A DNA stretch of 64,000 nt from Conexibacter sp. DBS9H8 (GTDB lineage: Bacteria; Actinomycetota; Thermoleophilia; Solirubrobacterales; Solirubrobacteraceae): contig NZ_CP097128.1 of the NCBI RefSeq assembly GCF_023330685.1, forward strand, positions 3,572,120-3,636,119, read 5' to 3'. Of the stretch, positions 41,875 to 49,291 are shown piece by piece. The notes under the pieces are model-generated. The model did no database searches, was not told where the DNA came from, and saw nothing but the letters and a program-made list of their open reading frames with translations. The translations under genes were made by a program, and so were the position numbers. Positions within the stretch are counted from its first letter, which is position 1, and every line of letters begins with the position of its first letter.

Positions 41875-43137
41875 TCAGAATGCGCCGATCCCGTCGGGCG
41901 TGCCCAGACCGGTTGGACCGTCCCATCCCGGGCCCGCCGTGCACAGCGCGGTCGATCCGCAGCTCCCATCGGACCCGGAGGTGATGTCATAGAGGCTCGA
42001 GCTGTGCGCGTAGGGGTAGCTGCCGTAGACAACCGAAGCGGCGTTCCCGGCGAGCGCGTAGACACTGGCGATCGACGGTGAGGCAACGCTCGTGCCGCCG
42101 AACACGAGCCAGCCGCTCGCGCCCTTGTAGGCGGTCGAGTCATAGACGGCAACCCCCGTATTCGGGTTCGCGTCCCAGCTCACGTCGGCGACCGCCCGCA
42201 TGCCGCACACGCTCGTGATGTTGGTGACCGTGCTCTGCCAGGTCGGCTGAGGGTCGTCGGCCGAGCACCCCGCGCCCGCGCCCGACCAGGCCGTCTCACT
42301 CCAGCCACGGGTGGTACCGGGCGCGGTCGTCAGCGTCGTCCCCCCGACGGCGGTGACGTATTGGGACGCCGCCGGATACTCGACGCCGTAGCCCCCATCC
42401 CCGCTGCTCGCGGTGATCGCAATCCCGGGGTGGTGGAAGTAGGTCGCGTCATCAGTCGTGTCGGAGCTGGACTCCGAGCCGCCGTAACTGTTGGAGATCT
42501 CCGTCGCTCCGAGCGACGCCGCCGTGTTCACCGCCGCCCCGAGGTTGGCGATCGATGCCGACGACGCCTCGACGAGGACGATGTTGCAGTTGGGACAGAC
42601 GGCGGAGACCATGTCCATGTCCAGGGACTCCTCCTGGGCCCAGCCGGCGTTGTTGTGCGGCAGGCTCGTCGGCGACCCGCTCTGGCCGACCTGGGTGAAG
42701 CAGGGTCCGCCGGGGCTCGACACCCGGCCGCCGCTCACCGTGCAGGTCGAGAGGGCCGGGAGCCCGAACTCGGCCCGGTAGGTCGCCACGTCAGAGGCCG
42801 CGGTCGGATCGTTGTAGGCGTCGACGAGGGCGACGGTCTGGCCGGCTCCGGCCGTGGCGGAGGCGTTCGTGAGACCGTAGGCGCTCTGCAGGTCGGAGGG
42901 GTAGTAGCCCGCAATCGTGCTCGAGGCGGTCGGCTTGGCATTGAACTCCTGGCCGCTGGACGTGGTGACGGCGAGCACGTCACAGGCGGCGAACCCGCGC
43001 GGCGGCGCCGGACACACCCGGGCGGAGGAGAGCCCGTGGGCGCCGCTGTGGGGCAGAGCCAGCGCCGTCGCCGGTACCCAGAGCGTGGCCGCCGCCAGGA
43101 CTCCGATGGCGGTGGTGGTGCGACGAAGCGATCTCAA
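41875..43137 (-). CDS. Secreted S53-family (sedolisin-like) serine-carboxyl peptidase
   Basis: 420 residues with a Sec signal peptide (RRTTTAIGVLAAATLWVPATALA). Catalytic residues by motif: Glu169 and Asp173 (WAQEESLDMD), oxyanion Asp247 (ASSGDGGYG) and nucleophile Ser350 in FGGTSVASPS; the usual form is SGTSxxxP. Several Cys pairs suggest disulfides in the secreted protein. Only about 60 residues precede the peptidase domain, much less than the usual ~180-residue pro-domain, so activation must differ. TTG start chosen because GAGAGAGG lies six bases upstream. Confidence 0.9.
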   Translation of the reverse strand: MRSLRRTTTAIGVLAAATLWVPATALALPHSGAHGLSSARVCPAPPRGFAACDVLAVTTSSGQEFNAKPTASSTIAGYYPSDLQSAYGLTNASATAGAGQTVALVDAYNDPTAASDVATYRAEFGLPALSTCTVSGGRVSSPGGPCFTQVGQSGSPTSLPHNNAGWAQEESLDMDMVSAVCPNCNIVLVEASSASIANLGAAVNTAASLGATEISNSYGGSESSSDTTDDATYFHHPGIAITASSGDGGYGVEYPAASQYVTAVGGTTLTTAPGTTRGWSETAWSGAGAGCSADDPQPTWQSTVTNITSVCGMRAVADVSWDANPNTGVAVYDSTAYKGASGWLVFGGTSVASPSIASVYALAGNAASVVYGSYPYAHSSSLYDITSGSDGSCGSTALCTAGPGWDGPTGLGTPDGIGAF

Positions 43138-43404
43138 CGCGTGCCTCTCTCTCGTGATCTGATGCCGGCGTCACGGGACGATCCGGCGGACTCGGCGACG
43201 ACTCTAGGTGACGGGGCGGTGGTCGACAAGACGCCTCGTCACCCGAGCGTCCGGGCGGTCAGCAGCCGGACCGGGCCGGCCGCTCCCGGGGGCGGTAGGA
43301 CCCCGCAAAGGGGGCGGACGTTCACTGCCTGGCGCCGTGGCGACGGCGCGACAGGCGGGCATGTTCGTGGGCCGCGGCGGCCCTGCCGACAGGTTCAGGC
43401 CGGC

Positions 43405-44307
43405 TCAGGTCAGCGCGCCTGCGAGCGGCTCCACCGCTGCGACGGCCCCCTCGGAGGTGAGGGCGGCCCGGCGGGCGTAGGCCCAGCCGGGGGTTCGCAG
43501 CAGGAAACCGATCCGGTCTCCCCACGTCCGGGCGAGGCGGAGGTCCTCGGCGATGGCAAGCCACTCGTGCGTCGCCACCCGCAGCGGGTTGAAGGTGTCG
43601 AGGTTCCTGGTCAGGCCGTAGCGGACCCGCTCGCTCTCAGACTCGAAGGTGCCCAGCAGCCGGTCCCAGACGATCAGGATCCCGCCGTAGTTCTTGTCGA
43701 GGTAGATCGCGTTCGCCCCGTGGTGGCCGCGGTGGTGACTGGGCGTGTTGAGGACGAGCTCAAGCGGACGCCACAGCTGCCGGACCCGTTCGGTGTGAAT
43801 GAAGAACTGGTAGGTGAGCGAGACGGATTGCTCGAGGAGGATCATCCAGGGCGGAAAGCCGATCAGGGCGAGGGGGATCCAGAACAGGAAGTAGGTCATC
43901 GGGGTCCACGGCTGACGCAGCGCGGTGGAGAGGTTGTAGTGCTGGCTGGAGTGGTGGACGACGTGGCTGGCCCAGAACACGCGCACCCGGTGGCTCGCCC
44001 GGTGGTACGCGTAGTAGGCGACGTCGTCGGCGACGAACAGGGCCGGCCAGGCCCACCAGGCAGCCGGGGAGATCCGCAGCGGCGTCAGCTCATAGAGCGC
44101 CGCGTAGACGGCGACGACGACGACCTTCCAAGCCGTGTTCGTGATGACGTTGCCGATCCCCATCGCGAGGCTGGTGAGCGTGTCGGCGCGGGCGTATCCG
44201 ACCAGACCCGACTCCCGCTCCTCCGCCCGGTCGTGGCGGAACTGCAGCCACTCGACCGCGAGCGTGGCGAGGAAGAACGGGATCGCGTAGAGGATGAGGT
44301 TGAACAT
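43405..44307 (-). CDS. Sterol desaturase/fatty-acid hydroxylase family membrane protein
   Basis: 300 residues, four to five hydrophobic helices. Diiron histidine motifs HRASH, HVVHHSSQHYN and SHHRGHH are complete, with the YLDKNYGGILIVWDRLLGTF signature of the family. It should hydroxylate or desaturate a membrane lipid or carotenoid-like substrate. ATG at MFNLIL, 35 bases below a TTGACA/TAGGCT promoter; an upstream in-frame start would read through the promoter and is rejected. Divergent from a TetR gene which probably represses it. Confidence 0.92.
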   Translation of the reverse strand: MFNLILYAIPFFLATLAVEWLQFRHDRAEERESGLVGYARADTLTSLAMGIGNVITNTAWKVVVVAVYAALYELTPLRISPAAWWAWPALFVADDVAYYAYHRASHRVRVFWASHVVHHSSQHYNLSTALRQPWTPMTYFLFWIPLALIGFPPWMILLEQSVSLTYQFFIHTERVRQLWRPLELVLNTPSHHRGHHGANAIYLDKNYGGILIVWDRLLGTFESESERVRYGLTRNLDTFNPLRVATHEWLAIAEDLRLARTWGDRIGFLLRTPGWAYARRAALTSEGAVAAVEPLAGALT

Positions 44308-44348
44308 CTCGACTCGTTCACGGCCGCGACGGGTGACCGTACGGGAGC

Positions 44349-44377
44349 AGCCTACGCCCCGCCCGAGCATCTGTCAA
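44349..44377 (-). promoter_or_regulatory. Promoter of the sterol-desaturase-type gene
   Basis: Minus strand TTGACA (44372-44377), 17-base spacer, TAGGCT (44349-44354). The -35 box lies inside the inverted repeat at 44366-44395. Confidence 0.75.
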
Positions 44378-44395
44378 GCCTTCTTACCAGATGCT
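44366..44395. promoter_or_regulatory. Probable TetR operator between divergent genes
   Basis: AGCATCTG and CAGATGCT separated by 14 bases. It covers the -35 box of the minus promoter and reaches the TAGGGT -10 box (44395-44400) of the plus-strand TetR gene, so one bound repressor could block both. Confidence 0.6.
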
Positions 44396-44406
44396 AGGGT
44401 GACGCC

Positions 44407-45057
44407 GTGGCCGCCCCGACCGGAGAGCGCCGCTACGGCGGCAAGTCGGCGACCGAGCGCCAGGCCGAGCGGCGGGAGCGGTTGCTCGACACCGGGCTTG
44501 AGCTGTTCGGCACCCGCGGCTTTGCCAACACGAGCATCGAGTTGCTGTGTGCCCGCGCCGGCCTCAACGCCCGATATTTCTACGCGGAGTTCACCGGCCG
44601 GGAGGAGCTGCTGGTGGCCGTGTACGACCACCACGTCGAGGCGGTCCTGACCGCCGTGGTGGCCGCCGTCGCCGCGGCGCCACCGGAGCCGGCCGCGCGG
44701 CTGCGCGCGGGCCTGAGCACGTTCATGACCCAGACCTTCGCGGACCCCCGCGCGGCCCGGGTCAACTACCTGGAGATGGTCGGGGTGAGCCCGCCGCTGG
44801 AGCGGCGCCGCCGGGAGGTGCTCGGCCGGTACGCGGATCTCGTCGCCGCCGAACTTGCGCGCCTCGCTCCAGGCCCGGCGCCTCCGGCCGCCGGCGACCT
44901 CCGGATCGCCGCCGTTGCTCTCGTCGCCGCGACCGACGGCCTGATCATCGACCACCTCCACGGGCACGACTGGCAGGCGCCGGGCCACGCCGAGGTCGAC
45001 CGGATCGTCGGCGCTCTCGTGGCGATCTTCAGCCCCGGGGTCGGCCCCGGCGCCTGA
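44407..45057 (+). CDS. TetR-family transcriptional regulator
   Basis: 216 residues. HTH RRERLLDTGLELFGTRGFANTSIELLCARAGLNARYFYAEFTGREELLVAVYDHH shown here only by its ends (RRERLLDTGLELF and ARYFYAEFTGREEL) is the TetR fold, followed by a helical ligand domain. GTG start six bases after a TAGGGT hexamer, hence probably leaderless. Divergent from the sterol-desaturase-type gene with a shared inverted repeat, so it is the likely local repressor. Ligand unknown. Confidence 0.9.
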   Translation: MAAPTGERRYGGKSATERQAERRERLLDTGLELFGTRGFANTSIELLCARAGLNARYFYAEFTGREELLVAVYDHHVEAVLTAVVAAVAAAPPEPAARLRAGLSTFMTQTFADPRAARVNYLEMVGVSPPLERRRREVLGRYADLVAAELARLAPGPAPPAAGDLRIAAVALVAATDGLIIDHLHGHDWQAPGHAEVDRIVGALVAIFSPGVGPGA

Positions 45058-45075
45058 CCGCACGCCTGACCAAAC

Positions 45076-45119
45076 GCCGGCCGTGCGCCGGCCGTGCGCC
45101 GGCCGTGCGCCGGCCGTGC
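45076..45119 (+). repeat. Four tandem copies of an 11-base unit
   Basis: GCCGGCCGTGC repeated exactly four times (45076, 45087, 45098, 45109), between the TetR gene and the response-regulator gene, directly above a TATGCT hexamer. Confidence 0.9.
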
Positions 45120-45138
45120 GCCTATGCTCGGTCCGAGC

Positions 45139-45855
45139 ATGGAGCCCCGGCCGCTGCGCATCCTTCTCGTCGACGACCAGGAACTGATGCGGATGGGCTT
45201 TCGGATGGTGATCGACAGCCAGGACGAGCTCACCGTCGTCGGTGAGGCCGGCAATGGCCTCGAGGCGCTCGCCGCCGCGGCCGCGCTGACTCCCGACGTG
45301 ATCCTGATGGACATTCGCATGCCCGAGTGTGACGGCGTCGAGGCGACCCGGCGGCTCGTCGAGGCTGACAGCACCGCGCGGGTCATCATCCTCACCACCT
45401 TCGACCTCGACGAATACGTCTACGCCGCCCTGCGGGCGGGCGCGAGCGGTTTTCTGCTCAAGGACGCACCGCCCGCGGACCTGCTCGCCGCGATCCGGGC
45501 GGTCGCCGCCGGGGATGCCGTCGTCGCACCAAGCGTGACCCGACGGCTGCTCGAGCGGTTCGCCCGCCGCCTCCCCGCCATGGGCGACGCGGAGGCGGAG
45601 GGAGCCGCGCGCGGGCGACTGGGCCAGCTCACCGCCCGCGAGCATGAGGTCCTGCTCGCCGTCACCCGCGGCCTCTCCAACCTCGAGATCGCCGACGAGC
45701 TCGTTCTCTCGGAGGCGACGGTCAAGTCCCACGTCGGCCGGATTCTCGCCAAGCTCGAGCTCCGCGACCGAGTCCAGATCGTCGTCTTCGCCTACGAGCA
45801 CGGGCTCGTCACGCCGCGGCTTCGTGGGCTCGCCGGAGGACCGGAGCACGCGTGA
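45139..45855 (+). CDS. NarL/LuxR-type response regulator (orphan)
   Basis: 238 residues. Receiver domain: acidic pair in ILLVDDQELM, phospho-acceptor Asp in VILMDIRMP, Thr in ILTTF and Lys in FLLKDAP. A linker leads to a LuxR-type HTH: LTAREHEVLLAVTRGLSNLEIADEL and VKSHVGRILAKLELRDR, split for reading. Start at MEPRPLRILLVDD; an ATG five codons earlier is possible. TATGCT lies ten bases upstream. No kinase is adjacent; the window has an orphan NarL-type kinase at 21118 that could be its partner (inference). Confidence 0.9.
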   Translation: MEPRPLRILLVDDQELMRMGFRMVIDSQDELTVVGEAGNGLEALAAAAALTPDVILMDIRMPECDGVEATRRLVEADSTARVIILTTFDLDEYVYAALRAGASGFLLKDAPPADLLAAIRAVAAGDAVVAPSVTRRLLERFARRLPAMGDAEAEGAARGRLGQLTAREHEVLLAVTRGLSNLEIADELVLSEATVKSHVGRILAKLELRDRVQIVVFAYEHGLVTPRLRGLAGGPEHA

Positions 45856-45918
45856 CCGGGCCGGGTCAGAACACGCCCGGCCTTCAACTTTTTCACCGGC
45901 GACCGACTTAACTCGGTG

Positions 45919-46287
45919 ATGGTCGAACCGCGTCGAGATGCCTGGCGACTCCCCCACCAAGGGGTCGGGTGGCTTGCCGCCACGAACTTCCGGGCCGCCT
46001 GCGTCGTCGAGGACATCTCCGTCTCCGGGGCTCGCGTACGGCTCATCCAGGTTCGCCGCCCGCACCCGCACCCCCTGCCCCGGGAGCTGTCGCTGACGAC
46101 GCTGCTCGGCGGGGATCAGGTGACCGTCCCGGGGACGGTCACCCGAGTCGAGGAGGGCCGCAGCGGGGTGCGGCTGGCGATTCACTTCGACAACGGCGAC
46201 GCCTCCGGACTCGGCTGGTTCATCAACAAGGCCCAGCGGGCCGTGATCAACTCAGACAGCGGCGTCGAGCACCGCGGGCGCGCCTGA
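45919..46287 (+). CDS. PilZ-like domain protein
   Basis: 122 residues. RRDAWR near the N-terminus and DISVSGARVRL fit the RxxxR and D/NxSxxG c-di-GMP motifs of PilZ domains, though the distance between them is only about 27 residues and other features are weak. The rest is a small beta-barrel-like sequence (TVPGTVTRVEEGRSGVRLAI). If genuine it would bind c-di-GMP and act on a protein partner. Its 3' end overlaps the convergent serS gene by 36 bases. GTG one codon upstream is an alternative start. Confidence 0.65.
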   Translation: MVEPRRDAWRLPHQGVGWLAATNFRAACVVEDISVSGARVRLIQVRRPHPHPLPRELSLTTLLGGDQVTVPGTVTRVEEGRSGVRLAIHFDNGDASGLGWFINKAQRAVINSDSGVEHRGRA

Positions 46288-47484
46288 GGCGACGAGCACC
46301 TCGGGGATGACGACGGAGCCGTCCTCCTGCTGTCCGGTCTCCAACAGGGCGACGATCGTCCGTGAGGAGGTGACCGCGGTGCCGTTGAGGGTGTGCACGT
46401 GCGCGGGCTTGCCCTCCGCGGCGCGGTAGCGCGCGTCCAGGCGCCGCGCCTGGAAGTCGGTCGTGTTCGAGCAGGAGGTCAGCTCTCGGTACTGGCCCTG
46501 CCCGGGGAGCCACACCTCGATGTCGTACTTCTTGGCCGCGGACGCACCGAGGTCGTTGACGGCGATGTTGACCACCCGGTAGGAAAAACCGAGGTCACGA
46601 CAGATCTGCTCCTCGATCCCGAGGATCCGCTCGTGCTCCTGCACCGACCGCGACGGCTCAACGAAGCTGAACATCTCCACCTTGTCGAACTGGTGGACCC
46701 GGAAGATCCCCCGCGTGTCGCGCCCGGCCGCCCCGGCCTCCCGCCGGAAGCAGGATGAGAGGCCGGCGTAGCGGCGGGGCAGGTCGGTGAGGTCGAGGAT
46801 CTCGTCCCGGTGCAGCGAGGCGAGGGCGACCTCACTCGTCCCGACGAGGTACAGGTCGTCCTCGGGGACCTTGTAGAGCTGCTGTTCGGTGTCGGGCAGC
46901 ATCCCGGTGCCGATGAGGGCCTCCTCCCGCACGAGCACCGGCGGACTGACCGGCTCGAAGCCGTGGCCGACCAGCGTCGTGAAGGCGTAGCGGATCAGAG
47001 CCAGCTCGAGCAGGACGAGCTCGCCGCGGAGGTAGGCGAACCGCGAGCCCGACAGCCGTGCGCCGCGCTCCATGTCGATCCGCGGGCCGGCGAGGTCGAG
47101 GTGGTCCCGCCCGCGCTGCTGCGTCGACCCGACGGTGGCGATGACCGTGTCGGCGTCCGCGGCGTCCGCGGCTGGCAGGTTCTCGAGGCTGAGCAGCACG
47201 GCCTCTCGTTCGACCCGGACGGTCGCCTCCTGCTCGGTGAGCTCCTTGGCCCGGGCCGACAGCGCGGCGAGCTCGGAGCGCTGCTCGGCGGTCGGGGCAC
47301 CCCGCAGCGCCTTCGAGGCGCGGTTCTGTTCAGCGCGGCATTCCTCCGCTGCGGCTATCAGCTCTCGCCAGCGGGCGTCGAGCTCGAGCAGGCGATCGAC
47401 CTTGGCGGGCTCCGCGGGCCCGCGCCGGCGCAGCGCCGCCTTGGCGGAGTCCGGGTCAGCCCGGAGCAGCCTGATGTCGAGCAC
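46252..47484 (-). CDS. serS: Seryl-tRNA synthetase
   Basis: 410 residues, class II synthetase. N-terminal coiled-coil arm (~30-110) that binds the tRNA-Ser variable arm; motif 2 GLSSCFRREAGAAGRDTRGIFRVHQFDK (ends shown: SSCFRREAG and GIFRVHQFDK); YRELTSCSNTTDFQARRL and NGTAVTSSRTIVALLE are motif 3 region features. Starts GTG-LDIRLLR as in other bacteria. Slightly short of the usual ~420-430. A tRNA-Ser gene lies 7 kb upstream on the other strand. Its last 36 bases are antisense to the PilZ-like gene. Confidence 0.97.
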   Translation of the reverse strand: MLDIRLLRADPDSAKAALRRRGPAEPAKVDRLLELDARWRELIAAAEECRAEQNRASKALRGAPTAEQRSELAALSARAKELTEQEATVRVEREAVLLSLENLPAADAADADTVIATVGSTQQRGRDHLDLAGPRIDMERGARLSGSRFAYLRGELVLLELALIRYAFTTLVGHGFEPVSPPVLVREEALIGTGMLPDTEQQLYKVPEDDLYLVGTSEVALASLHRDEILDLTDLPRRYAGLSSCFRREAGAAGRDTRGIFRVHQFDKVEMFSFVEPSRSVQEHERILGIEEQICRDLGFSYRVVNIAVNDLGASAAKKYDIEVWLPGQGQYRELTSCSNTTDFQARRLDARYRAAEGKPAHVHTLNGTAVTSSRTIVALLETGQQEDGSVVIPEVLVASGAPAVLDAAV

Positions 47485-47508
47485 CGTCGGCTCGCCCGCC
47501 TCGGAGGG

Positions 47509-48159
47509 TCAGTGCTTCTTGGTCTTGGTGGCGCGCTTCTTGGTCTTGGTGGCCGCGGAGGCCTTGCCCGGGTGCGCAGAGCGGGGGGCATGTGCGGTCG
47601 TCGCCGTGTGGCTCGGTGCGAGCGCCGTCGCCGAGGCCGAGGGGCTGTTGGATTCGCCGGAGGCGGGACCGAGGTTCGACCTGGCGATGGTGACGCCGCC
47701 GGTGAGGGACGCGGGAAGCTGGCCCATCGGCTGTTTGGTGCAGGGGATCACGCCAGGCTGCTGGGGGGCTTGACGGCCGGCGAACTTGGCGACGAACATC
47801 GCCACCTCACGGGCCTGCTGGCCGACGACGATGTTCGCGGGCATGTAGGCGCCGCTGAAGCCACCGTTCTCGATCGCGTACAGGACCCGGGCGACCGGGC
47901 GCTCGCAGCGCACGTCGAAGTTCGGGCCGGAGATGTTGAGGTAGGTGCGAGGGTTGTCGCCCGACCCCGCGGTGGCGGCGTAGGAGAGGGTGTGGCAGCC
48001 GCCGCAGCGCTCGTGGAAGACGACCGCGGCCGCATAGTCCGCCTTGTAGGTCGGATCCGACTTGGGGACGTGAATGTAGGCCTCACCGCAGGCCGAGACG
48101 GCGACGACGACAGCGAGGACGACGGTGCTGAGGGAGATCAGTCGGAGAAAGCGAGACAT
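47509..48159 (-). CDS. Monohaem c-type cytochrome lipoprotein with lysine-rich tail
   Basis: 216 residues. Lipoprotein signal peptide with lipobox VSAC (LSTVVLAVVVAVSAC), a cytochrome c domain with haem site CGGCH (in HERCGGCHTLSY) and a likely axial Met in GAYMPANIVV. The C-terminal ~60 residues are Ala/Ser/Thr-rich and end in KTKKRATKTKKH, a histone-like basic tail. Probably carries electrons on the outer face of the membrane, possibly to the cytochrome c oxidase encoded 8 kb away. A TATGAT hexamer lies 11-16 bases above the ATG. Confidence 0.88.
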   Translation of the reverse strand: MSRFLRLISLSTVVLAVVVAVSACGEAYIHVPKSDPTYKADYAAAVVFHERCGGCHTLSYAATAGSGDNPRTYLNISGPNFDVRCERPVARVLYAIENGGFSGAYMPANIVVGQQAREVAMFVAKFAGRQAPQQPGVIPCTKQPMGQLPASLTGGVTIARSNLGPASGESNSPSASATALAPSHTATTAHAPRSAHPGKASAATKTKKRATKTKKH

Positions 48160-48194
48160 GCGGCTGTGCATCATACGGGAGCTAGGATTCTGAC

Positions 48195-48641
48195 GTGCTC
48201 CCCGTGCGCGCACGCGCGTTGCTGACCGCCGTTTTCACCTGCGCAACCGGGATTTTCGCGGCTCTCGGGGTCGGCGGATGTGGCGCGGGGGCGACGCGGG
48301 TCGGGGGCGATCAGGTCGGGATCGCCCTCAGCGAGTACCGCCTCCGCCCGGCCCACCTCGTCGCCCCGGCCGGATCACTGACGATCACCGTCTCGAACCT
48401 CGGACGGCTCACGCACAACCTCGTCATCAGCCGCCCAGAGGCGCAGACGGTCACACTCCCCACGGCGACCGGGCCGGTCACCGAGACGACGACGGTCGCC
48501 GCCCGCAGCCCGGACGTCGCTCCGGGGACGAGCACGACGCTCACGGTGCGCCTCGGGCCGGGGCGCTACCCGATCACCTCCAGCGTCGGAATGGATCAAA
48601 GCCTCGGCGCGCAGGGAACCCTGACGGTGACGTCGAAGTAA
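48195..48641 (+). CDS. Cupredoxin-fold lipoprotein without copper ligands
   Basis: 148 residues. Signal peptide with possible lipobox VGGC, then a cupredoxin-like beta sandwich: VGIALSEYRL, TITVSNLGRLTHNLVI (the His position of blue copper proteins is kept in THN) and GPGRYPITSSVGMDQSLGAQGTL, where the usual Cys, His and Met ligands are replaced. It should therefore not bind type I copper. GTG start seven bases after TAGGAT (leaderless type). Divergent from the cytochrome lipoprotein, sharing a 35-base promoter region. Confidence 0.72.
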   Translation: MLPVRARALLTAVFTCATGIFAALGVGGCGAGATRVGGDQVGIALSEYRLRPAHLVAPAGSLTITVSNLGRLTHNLVISRPEAQTVTLPTATGPVTETTTVAARSPDVAPGTSTTLTVRLGPGRYPITSSVGMDQSLGAQGTLTVTSK

Positions 48642-48794
48642 CCCCCGACCCGGTGCCGGTCAGATGACGCTCGCCCCCTTGACAATGCGCGACGTCCCCG
48701 ACGCGGCGGCAACCCGAAGGAGACCGGCACCGGGTCCGCCGCCGGGTCTCGGCGGCGACGGCGTTTTCCGGTGTCGCGGGCTATCGTCGAGCCC

Positions 48795-49238
48795 GTGACC
48801 GCCGTCCACATCACGATCGGCTCGATCGCCATCGCGCTCAACGCGGCGGCCGCACTGTGGGGCGCGGTGTGCTGGCGCCGGAGTGTCCCGAGCGTGTGGT
48901 TCTGGCGGCTGCTCCGCGCCGGGCAGGGGTTCGTCGTGCTCGAGGCGATGGTCGGTGGCGTGCTCCTGCTGATCGGGGACAAGGTGTCGGAGCTGCACCT
49001 CATCTACGGGTTGCTGCCGATCGGCGTCGCCTTCATGGCCGAGCAGCTGAGGATCTCCGCGGCCCAGATGATCCTCGACAAGCGCGGGTTCACCTCGACC
49101 CGCGATGTCGGCGCCCTTCCCGAATCCGAACAGCACGCGATCGTCGTCGCGGTCGTCCGGCGGGAGATCGGGGTGATGAGCCTGGGGGCGTTCGTGACGC
49201 TCGTCCTGCTCGCGCGGGCGGCGATGGTGATCCACTGA
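48795..49238 (+). CDS. Small four-helix membrane protein of unknown function
   Basis: 147 residues from a GTG with a TATCGT hexamer seven bases upstream. Four hydrophobic segments: ITIGSIAIALNAAAALWGAV, FVVLEAMVGGVLLLIG, LIYGLLPIGVAFMAEQL and VMSLGAFVTLVLLARAAMVI. A polar loop (DKRGFTSTRDVGALPESEQH) lies between helices three and four. No family recognised. Clear codon bias and membrane pattern support coding. Confidence 0.75.
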   Translation: MTAVHITIGSIAIALNAAAALWGAVCWRRSVPSVWFWRLLRAGQGFVVLEAMVGGVLLLIGDKVSELHLIYGLLPIGVAFMAEQLRISAAQMILDKRGFTSTRDVGALPESEQHAIVVAVVRREIGVMSLGAFVTLVLLARAAMVIH

Positions 49239-49291
49239 CGACGTGAGGCGAGTGGGGCCCGCCGGGGGCGGCGGTAGGATCAACCGCCCCC

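Noticed and set aside
42361..44397. A 678-codon open frame on the plus strand
   Set aside because: It runs opposite both the sedolisin gene and the sterol-desaturase-type gene and crosses their intergenic region; no motif supports it.
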